Shown: one piece after another, positions 34,555 through 41,068 of the stretch
Layout: every line of letters begins with the position of its first letter
How positions within the stretch are numbered: the stretch's first letter is position 1
Assembly: GCF_038002765.1 (NCBI RefSeq)
Contig: NZ_JBBODE010000001.1
Location: forward strand, 372,001-436,000
DNA length: 64,000 bases
Source of the DNA: Peribacillus sp. FSL H8-0477
Lineage (GTDB): Bacteria > Bacillota > Bacilli > Bacillales > DSM-1321
Direction of reading: 5' to 3'
Notes under the pieces: model-generated
The model's database searches: none
What the model saw: the letters and a program-made list of their open reading frames with translations, nothing else
Told to the model about the DNA's origin: nothing
Position numbers and translations under genes: made by a program

Positions 34555-34719
34555 TTAGTCAATCATAAAATAAACACTGATTGATAAGAGTAGAAGCATA
34601 ATGAGAAGGCACTGAAAACATATCCCTACGATACTACAGACCCTGCCTGCAATAGCTAATCCTCTCCCCCTTTCATTTGACAGCTCAATTTCTTTAATAC
34701 TTTTAGATGAAATAAAAAT
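34555..34719 (-). pseudogene. DUF4190-type membrane protein remnant
   Basis: In one frame the minus strand reads SSKSIKEIELSNERGRGLAIAGRV, then a membrane segment (LLIMLLLLSISVYFMID) and a stop. This is the conserved second half of DUF4190 proteins. A TGA at 34722-34720 cuts it off from upstream, and hydrophobic text in another frame (IIPIFIAFI, about 34745-34780) looks like the shifted first half. No start remains. The rest of 34476-34889 holds nothing recognisable. Confidence 0.5.
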
Positions 34720-34889
34720 TCATAGCATTGTTCCTAGAATCCACTAGTCTCTTTGTAATAAAAGCTATAAATATGGGGATTATAGCTGGAATGTGGCAGG
34801 TATTATTTTTACTCAAAGAAAGAAGACTGCCGTTTGGAAGCCTTCCTTGTTCGAGGTATACATTGGGTGTCGTTCAACGATCTAGTATG

Positions 34890-35114
34890 TTACGCAATAT
34901 GTTTATTCCGCTTCATAGTTAACCAAACAATTGAATAAACTATGACACTTGAAATCAGTATGATTAATAAGTTAGTCAAAACATTTGATTCCCCAAAGAT
35001 GGTCGTAAATAAACGAGCAAAACTAGGAATTGCTAACCATTTAAAAACACCAGAGACAAAAAATATCCAAGCGAAAAATCCTAATAAAAGAACGATAAAC
35101 CTTTTCTTTTCCAT
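34890..35114 (-). CDS. Small two-segment membrane protein, 74 residues
   Basis: ATG 35114 with GGGAGG upstream. Membrane segments are at residues about 5-27 (FIVLLLGFFAWIFFVSGVF) and 47-67 (LLIILISSVIVYSIVWL), with a basic C-terminus KRNKHIA. No family recognised. It is followed on the same strand by other small membrane-protein genes or relics, so the region may once have been one cluster. Confidence 0.65.
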   Translation of the reverse strand: MEKKRFIVLLLGFFAWIFFVSGVFKWLAIPSFARLFTTIFGESNVLTNLLIILISSVIVYSIVWLTMKRNKHIA

Positions 35115-35201
35115 TTTTTAACCTCCCTCTGCTTATACCTATTCGTTGGGAAAAGTGAATTTCCTTTTTTCCCAAGCGCTTCTTCACACCTACGCTAATG
35201 T

Positions 35202-35441
35202 TTATTTAAAAAATAAATTTTCTCCTAAAAATATGATTAAACAGAGCAAAGTCAAACCTAAAAAATTTGAGATTTTATCTTTTTTATTTGGTTTTCTAAA
35301 TAGGTACATGGATAGGAATATCAAAAAAGCCATTACATATAACCAGATTTGTTGATCAGCTATTGAAAATATACTTACAGAAACCCCTACAACAAGAAAT
35401 AAATAGACTGCTTCCCTTTTTGATTGAATTTTACTAAAAAT
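35202..35441 (-). CDS. Small membrane protein apparently starting at ATT, 79 residues
   Basis: The frame encodes FSKIQSKREAVYLFLVVG and two or three membrane segments, with a loop MYLFRKPNKKDKISN. There is no ATG, GTG or TTG before the first third of the protein, but AAAGGGGGG lies 6 bases before ATT at 35441-35439, in frame. The gene therefore seems to use a rare ATT start or to have lost its ATG by one base change. Family not recognised. An open frame on the opposite strand is its shadow. Confidence 0.55.
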   Translation of the reverse strand: MFSKIQSKREAVYLFLVVGVSVSIFSIADQQIWLYVMAFLIFLSMYLFRKPNKKDKISNFLGLTLLCLIIFLGENLFFK

Positions 35442-35665
35442 GACAATCCCCCCTTTGAGTCAACATATGGATCTCCTTTAGCTATCTCACAATTACTAGT
35501 ATTACGACAGTCTAATTGATGGACAGGTATTATATTACTTGCCCAATGTCATTCTGTAACTAGCAAAGCGAGACAAGTAACTTGCCCATTTTGCCAAATA
35601 CCGATTTTTTTCGACTTTTCTATGACCTTCAACGCTGTCATTTAACAGGGTAAAAGTGGAAATGT

Positions 35666-35785
35666 TTGTTCCTCACTATCACTGAGTTTTTTGGGATTCA
35701 ACGTTTAGTTTTGAAATTGATTAAGGATAAAAAAGAATTTGAAGTAGTGAAACTTAATGAAGAACATTATGAAGCGAATAAATGA
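35666..35785 (+). pseudogene. Possible 3' remnant of a gene
   Basis: A short open frame reads EFFGIQRLVLKLIKDKKEFE, then VVKLNEEHYEANK and a stop. It looks like the C-terminus of a larger protein but has no binding site or recognisable domain. The rest of the gap 35442-35811 shows nothing I can name. Confidence 0.25.
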
Positions 35786-35811
35786 GGCATAAATTCATAT
35801 CTAAAAAAACG

Positions 35812-36054
35812 TTAAACGTGAAGTTTAAGAAATAAAGATTTAATAATTAATTTGTCTAGTCTTTGACTATATTTCAGTGTTACCTGGTGACTTAGGCCTT
35901 TCTCAATACCCGTCTTTACAAGTTTTTGTCTTAGTCTATTTATCTTAAAATCTAATGGTATATGTAATTTCATAAAATCATTGGATTTATAATTATTGTC
36001 TATTAACTGGCCAATTTCTTGATAAATATGCTGAATTGTAATCTTTTTAGGCAT
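35812..36054 (-). CDS. Spo0E-like aspartyl-phosphate phosphatase family protein
   Basis: 80 residues. The C-terminal half, INRLRQKLVKTGIEKGLSHQVTLKYSQRLDKLI, is the two-helix Spo0E domain with the catalytic signature SxxLD (here SQRLD). Family members remove the phosphate from Spo0A and delay sporulation. The N-terminal 30 residues (ITIQHIYQEIGQLIDNNYKSND) are an added helix. SD GGAG precedes the ATG. Monocistronic. Confidence 0.75.
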   Translation of the reverse strand: MPKKITIQHIYQEIGQLIDNNYKSNDFMKLHIPLDFKINRLRQKLVKTGIEKGLSHQVTLKYSQRLDKLIIKSLFLKLHV

Positions 36055-36182
36055 ATTTTTCTCCTTCCTAAGTCAATAAGGATTAATAGGTATTGTACCA
36101 TATATTTTTCCAATATTGTAAAAATAACTAAATATTTTCAACCTTAATATCAACGTGAAAACGTTAAAGAAACCATAAATAA

Positions 36183-36213
36183 AGAGCAGCCTATTTTAAA
36201 TAGCCTACTCTAA
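36183..36213 (-). terminator. Terminator of the aspartic-protease-like gene
   Basis: On the minus strand AGAGTAGGCTATTT pairs with AAATAGGCTGCTCT (one mismatch, one wobble) and is followed by TTATTTATGG. Confidence 0.65.
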
Positions 36214-36281
36214 AACTTCAAATCATATTATATTCGTTTACCTGGATCTGCAGGTAGGATTAGCTCGTTCAGTCTCATCGT

Positions 36282-37433
36282 TTATCCAAGAACAAGCTCA
36301 AACTTTCTATTCGTATAATCAATAACCATTCGTCCATCCTTTGCAATATCACTGCCAAAAACACCATCTAACTTAAAAAAAGCAGCCAGATCTGTCAGCA
36401 TCTCTCTCACCTTATGTAAGTGAATGGATTGATTCTCATTCAGATAAATAACTAAGTTTTCTATTCTGTCTAGCTCTCGTTCTTTTACGTCACCGATGCC
36501 TCCAGAAAGTATCATCCTTTTCTCTTGTTTAAGATTTACAATTTTCGATAGAAGAGGTTGTCCAAAATGGGTCTTATTCGCACCAGTATCTAAACCGAAA
36601 TACAACGGAACTTGATTGTTTCCTTTCACATTTATAATCGGATATCCACAGAAGAAAAGGTTGTTCTCCCCTTCTTCTTCTTTTCGTTTTGGTTTCTGAA
36701 TCACTACTATTATTCGTCCGTAATCGATTTCAAGAAAAATATGTTGTATGATATCCCATCCAATGATTCCATCTATCTTCATTATTTCTTCCGTTTTAGG
36801 GTTTTGAATAATTAATAATTCATTCGCCAGCACCAATGTAGGTTGGTTAATAATTTCCAAATCCTGTATAACAAGTGAGTGAATGATGGCTAAGTCCGTA
36901 CGGAAATGTTGGTTTGATGAATTTCCAACCTCCAATCCTTCATCATTCAAACTGTTAATCTCACACTCTTTCGCTAAAGCCATTGAAATAACTGTCATCC
37001 CTGCACCAGTATCTAACCAAAAGCATTTCTTTTTCCCATTAATCAAGACATCAATGGTTGGTGAGCCTGAACTACTCAGTTTCATCGGAATACGTATTTG
37101 ATCATTTAAAAAGGAGATTTTTGTTGGTTCTGACTGACTACACGCTTTCGCAATGAACCGATTGGTTTGATCAACGTTTGGATCGTCAAGAAGACCGAGC
37201 GACTTTAATTGTTTCCAGTCAGATTTTGTGAAATAAAGCTCAAATAAAATTTTGGCACAACTGCTTCGTAAAGATAAATCATGAGACTCACCATACAACT
37301 TCTTTAACCCTTCAATAGCCAAATATTCTTTGCCTTCTGTAATGAACGTTAAAGCAGAAACAAACGCTTTTTGCTCCTCTTTCATTTCTAACAATGAAAA
37401 ATCAAATTTCTCCAATTGTTCAATACCATTCAC
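36282..37433 (-). CDS. Retropepsin-like aspartic protease with two DTGA motifs
   Basis: 383 residues from GTG 37433 (GGAGGGG 5 bases upstream). Residues about 1-110 are helical. Two beta-rich units follow: FWLDTGAGMTVIS near 140 and YFGLDTGANKTHF near 278, each followed by an IIGWD/VFGSD motif (hydrophobic-hydrophobic-Gly) near 215 and 357. This is the bilobal arrangement of clan AA proteases in one chain, whereas most bacterial retropepsin-like proteins have one site per chain. No signal peptide is visible, so it acts in the cytosol. Substrate unknown. Confidence 0.78.
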   Translation of the reverse strand: MNGIEQLEKFDFSLLEMKEEQKAFVSALTFITEGKEYLAIEGLKKLYGESHDLSLRSSCAKILFELYFTKSDWKQLKSLGLLDDPNVDQTNRFIAKACSQSEPTKISFLNDQIRIPMKLSSSGSPTIDVLINGKKKCFWLDTGAGMTVISMALAKECEINSLNDEGLEVGNSSNQHFRTDLAIIHSLVIQDLEIINQPTLVLANELLIIQNPKTEEIMKIDGIIGWDIIQHIFLEIDYGRIIVVIQKPKRKEEEGENNLFFCGYPIINVKGNNQVPLYFGLDTGANKTHFGQPLLSKIVNLKQEKRMILSGGIGDVKERELDRIENLVIYLNENQSIHLHKVREMLTDLAAFFKLDGVFGSDIAKDGRMVIDYTNRKFELVLG

Positions 37434-37507
37434 ATGATCCCCTCCAACAATACATTTCGATTACATAATTACTAGTTTCTACACCCTTCTATTAATTCCT
37501 TCTAAGA

Positions 37508-38197
37508 TTAATTCAAACAACCTGCTATTTTAATAAACGCGGCTATCTTTTCTGGATCAATCGAATGAGAAAAACTAGCATTAATACGCGCACCGGATCC
37601 TATATGAATTTCTTTTACTCTGACTTTGGCTAAAAACTGTGCTGTATTATCCGCTGTAAGTCCGGAACCAGCCATTATTTTCAGATGGGACTTTTCGCTT
37701 TCTTTTACTAGTTGCTGCAATCTTGTAGTCGCCGTAATGGCCTTTTCGTCCCCACCCGATGTTAGTACCCTTGAGATTTCTGGGTAGGTTTGAAGAATTC
37801 TCAGCGCCTTGATTTGATCTGTCACTTCATCAAACGCACGATGAAAGGTAATATCCAATCCTTCAGCTGCCTCGATTAATTGATCTAACGCTGCTTTATC
37901 AATTTCATTTTGGTCAGTTAGGACGCCAAATACAACTCCAGTTGCCCCTAACTCCCTACAAATGCTGATATCATTTATCATGATTTCCAGCTCTTCAGGT
38001 GTATAACAAAAACTCCGGCTATGCGGACGAATCATCACATTAACGGGAATACGCAGGGAACATACTGCTTTTATCAACCCGTAGCTTGGAGTTAGTCCTC
38101 CCTCTAACGCACCTGAAATCAGTTCAATTCGACTAGCTCCTGCAACTTGTGCCATTCTTGCATCACTCACTGAATCTGCAATTACTTCAATAATCAT
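37508..38197 (-). CDS. cutC: CutC family protein
   Basis: 229 residues forming the CutC TIM barrel: IEVIADSVSDARMAQVAGASRIEL at the start, EGGLTPSYGLI near 32, VMIRPHSRSFCY near 53, ITFHRAFDE near 115, RVLTSGG near 142 and KIMAGSGLT near 172. All signature positions are present. The family was named for copper homeostasis, but its enzymatic role is not settled. GAGGCGGG lies before the ATG. Confidence 0.92.
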   Translation of the reverse strand: MIIEVIADSVSDARMAQVAGASRIELISGALEGGLTPSYGLIKAVCSLRIPVNVMIRPHSRSFCYTPEELEIMINDISICRELGATGVVFGVLTDQNEIDKAALDQLIEAAEGLDITFHRAFDEVTDQIKALRILQTYPEISRVLTSGGDEKAITATTRLQQLVKESEKSHLKIMAGSGLTADNTAQFLAKVRVKEIHIGSGARINASFSHSIDPEKIAAFIKIAGCLN

Positions 38198-38402
38198 GTA
38201 TGTAGTACCCGCCTCTCTATTTTAACTAGTTCCTTTCCATATTGTATCTTAGTGTCTACTTAGTTTCATCGCACACATACTTATCATTAAAAAGGAATAG
38301 ACTTAATATGGAAAATAATTCATGTTATAGTATCTTTAAAAGGATTAATGAAATGATTTAGTAGTAATTCAATCTATCTAAAAGGAAAATAGGTGATGAC
38401 AA

Positions 38403-39668
38403 ATGAAGCATTTTCCTATCAATCCATCAACCTTACGAATCAATATCCATCGACTTCAATCAAACATTGAAGAGCTTGGAAGCATCGGGCGAAACGAAAC
38501 AAATGGGCTAGACCGAGTCACATTTAATGAATTTGATTTAGAAGCTCGAGAGTGGTTTAAGCAGCAATTAACAACCTTACAGCTTCCTTTTAAGGTTGAC
38601 GCTGCGGCAAATATTTGGACCACCCTTGGAACCAATTCATTATTAGCCCCAATTACGATTGGTTCTCATCTCGATACGGTTCCAAACGGCGGCAAATATG
38701 ATGGGGCGCTCGGTGTTCTTATTGGGTTAGAAATTTTGACCACGCTAATGGAACATAATATTGAAATGACCCATCCGATCAGCTTAGTATCCTTCACCGC
38801 TGAAGAGCCCAATCCATTTAACCTCTCTACATTTGGAAGCCGTGTGATTACAGGAAAACTCAAAAAACAAGATATTGAAGATGTCCAAACCCCTTCTGGT
38901 ATTTCATTACAAAGAGCACTCGCTTCAGCCGGAGGGTCTATTGCACATATTGAAACGGCAAATGTTTCCCCACAAGCTATTGCCGCTTTTCTTGAAGTGC
39001 ATATCGAGCAAGGTAAACGACTGGTAAACAAGGACATTCCAATTGGGATTGTCATGGCTATCACCGGAATATATCGGGAAGAAATCACCTTTACCGGAGA
39101 AGCCAATCATGCCGGAACGACGCTTATGAAAGAAAGAAATGATGCACTAGTGGCAGCCTCGAAATTCGTCGTCGCCTTTGAAGAAATCCTGCGTCTTGAC
39201 CCAGCAGATGAAGTAGTGGGAACAATTGGCCAATTCGTTATTTCACCTGGGGCACCAAACATCATTCCAAGTGAAGTGAAAATACTCATGGAAGTACGAG
39301 GTGATACGAAAGATAGAATTCGTAAGACGGTTATTCAACTAGACCAGACCATTCGTGAATTATTTGAACATCAACCAATTAACATCCATCGAACAATCAT
39401 TTTAGATCAAGCACCTGCACAAATGGATGAAGACGTAATCCACACTTTCGAACAATCCGTTCCCCCAGATGAACCGTATCTGCTTTTAGGGAGCATGGCC
39501 GGACATGACACTGCACACCTCTCCTCTATCACAAAAGCTGGAATGCTTTTTGTGCCAAGTATTGATGGCAAAAGTCACTGTCCTGAAGAATTCAGCAGGA
39601 TTGAAGACATTGAAAAAGTGGCGAACGTCTTACTTCAAGCTATTTTCAAACTGGATCACGACCTATAA
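38403..39668 (+). CDS. Zinc-dependent hydrolase, M20 carbamoylase/allantoate amidohydrolase type
   Basis: 421 residues. Metal and substrate motifs in order: GSHLDTVPNGGKYDGALGV near 88, SFTAEEPNPFNLSTFGSR near 134, EVHIEQGKRL near 200, GEANHAGTTLM near 233 and GSMAGHDTAHLS near 363. This is the M20C group (N-carbamoyl-L-amino-acid hydrolase, ureidoglycolate or allantoate hydrolase, beta-ureidopropionase). The gene starts with AGGTG at a good distance and is followed after 19 bases by an amidohydrolase-fold deaminase, so the two probably act in one degradative route. Confidence 0.88.
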   Translation: MKHFPINPSTLRINIHRLQSNIEELGSIGRNETNGLDRVTFNEFDLEAREWFKQQLTTLQLPFKVDAAANIWTTLGTNSLLAPITIGSHLDTVPNGGKYDGALGVLIGLEILTTLMEHNIEMTHPISLVSFTAEEPNPFNLSTFGSRVITGKLKKQDIEDVQTPSGISLQRALASAGGSIAHIETANVSPQAIAAFLEVHIEQGKRLVNKDIPIGIVMAITGIYREEITFTGEANHAGTTLMKERNDALVAASKFVVAFEEILRLDPADEVVGTIGQFVISPGAPNIIPSEVKILMEVRGDTKDRIRKTVIQLDQTIRELFEHQPINIHRTIILDQAPAQMDEDVIHTFEQSVPPDEPYLLLGSMAGHDTAHLSSITKAGMLFVPSIDGKSHCPEEFSRIEDIEKVANVLLQAIFKLDHDL

Positions 39669-39687
39669 AAAAAGAAAGGGGCTCCCT

Positions 39688-41013
39688 ATGCAAACCTTAT
39701 ATTTCGCTGACTATATTTATCATAACGATGTATTCCAAAAAGATTTGGGCTTGCTGGTGATAGATGGTGTGATTACAAAAGTGGCTTCTAAAGAAGATCT
39801 TGTCTCCCTCTATCCCCAAGCGTCTATTAAAGATTGGGCTGGGAAGGCAATTGTTCCTGGCACCGTAAATGCACATAACCATTCTTTTCAAAGTCTTCTT
39901 CGCGGGATTGCTGTAGACAAACCTTTCTTAGAGTGGCGTGATCAAGCTCTATATAAATATACCCCCTTATTAGATGAGGAAGCGATTTACACAGGTGCAC
40001 TATTTGCCTTTGGGGAAATGGTGAAATACGGCGTAACAACGGTTAGTGATTTCTTCTACGTACATAACGGCGGAACTGCGAATGATGAAGCCGTTATTCG
40101 TGCGGCAAAAGATGTGGGGATTCGCTTCGTCATGGCACGTACGATGTATGACTGGACTGGTGCTCCTCAAAGTTACATAGAAAGCATTGATGATGCGGTG
40201 ACCCGTACGAGACAGCTTGCCATTAAGTACCAAGGAGATCGTATGGTCGATATTCATCCAGCCCCGCATAGTCCTCACGCAGCCTCACCAGAAATGATTC
40301 AAGCTGGTCATAAATTAGCAAAAGAACTTGGGACCCCCTTCCATATTCATGTTGCTGAAGAAATGTTTGAAGTCAATGAAATACTAGCAACCTATAAAAA
40401 GCGACCTGTTCATTATCTTGATTCACTCGGTGTTGTTGATGATCGTATGATTGCCATTCACTTAGTATGGATTGATGAATCAGAGGTAACATTACTTGGT
40501 CAACGTGGTTCGGGTCTCGCCTATTGTCCTTCTAGTAATATGTTTTTATCGGACGGTGTTACACCCATCCCCGCATTAGCTGGTGCAGGTGTTCCCATTG
40601 CCTTGGGATCTGACGGTGCATGCAGTAATAACCGAATTAGTATTTTCGAAGAAATGCGGATGTGTTCATTACTTCAAAAAGTCTACCGACTCGACGGCAC
40701 ATGCATCCATGCCAAACAAGTCTTTGACATGGGAACCAAAACAGGCGCCCATTTACTCCGACTGAATACAGGGGAACTAAAAGAAGGATTAGCTGCGGAT
40801 TTTGTCTCATTAAATCTAGATGATTTATCGCTTTCCCCAACCAATGAACTGTTTGCGAATCTCATTTATTCGATGCAGCCAAGTGCCATTTCTGAAGTCG
40901 TAGTAGACGGCAAGCTCATCTTGAAGAATTCACAACTTGTGAACATACCCGAAAAGAAAATAGTTAAAAAGGTAAATGATTTATTTACTAAATGGAATAA
41001 GCTTGATTTTTAA
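39688..41013 (+). CDS. Amidohydrolase-superfamily deaminase (HutF/TRZ-ATZ-like)
   Basis: 441 residues from ATG 39688 (AAAGGGG 6 bases upstream; the open frame extends into the previous gene but without a binding site). Metal motifs: NAHNHSFQ near 63-68, FHIHVAEE near 225, and SDGACSNN near 310. FLEWRDQALYKYTPLLDEE with VTTVSDFFYVHNGG closely resembles the formimidoylglutamate deiminase (HutF) pattern, though guanine- or hydroxydechloroatrazine-type deaminases are alternatives. Paired with an M20 hydrolase, it may release ammonia from an imino- or amino-compound whose product the M20 enzyme then cleaves. Confidence 0.8.
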   Translation: MQTLYFADYIYHNDVFQKDLGLLVIDGVITKVASKEDLVSLYPQASIKDWAGKAIVPGTVNAHNHSFQSLLRGIAVDKPFLEWRDQALYKYTPLLDEEAIYTGALFAFGEMVKYGVTTVSDFFYVHNGGTANDEAVIRAAKDVGIRFVMARTMYDWTGAPQSYIESIDDAVTRTRQLAIKYQGDRMVDIHPAPHSPHAASPEMIQAGHKLAKELGTPFHIHVAEEMFEVNEILATYKKRPVHYLDSLGVVDDRMIAIHLVWIDESEVTLLGQRGSGLAYCPSSNMFLSDGVTPIPALAGAGVPIALGSDGACSNNRISIFEEMRMCSLLQKVYRLDGTCIHAKQVFDMGTKTGAHLLRLNTGELKEGLAADFVSLNLDDLSLSPTNELFANLIYSMQPSAISEVVVDGKLILKNSQLVNIPEKKIVKKVNDLFTKWNKLDF

Positions 41014-41020
41014 CGCACGA

Positions 41021-41063
41021 TAAAAAGCCTGCCCATCATCTAAACAAGCTGATGGGCAGGCTT
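41021..41063. terminator. Bidirectional terminator
   Basis: A 14-bp perfect stem (AAGCCTGCCCATCA and its complement) around 11 bases, with TTTTTAT on the minus side and CACTTTT on the plus side, separates two convergent genes. Confidence 0.93.
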
Positions 41064-41068
41064 CACTT

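Noticed and set aside
34728..34922. Plus-strand open frame of 64 codons
   Set aside because: No Shine-Dalgarno, overlaps a DUF4190 remnant and the end of a small membrane-protein gene on the other strand.
35146..35355. Plus-strand open frame of 69 codons
   Set aside because: It is the complement of the small membrane protein on the minus strand (35202-35441), which has a strong Shine-Dalgarno.
37508..38197. Copper-resistance island around cutC
   Set aside because: No copper ATPase, chaperone or CsoR gene is adjacent; cutC stands alone.
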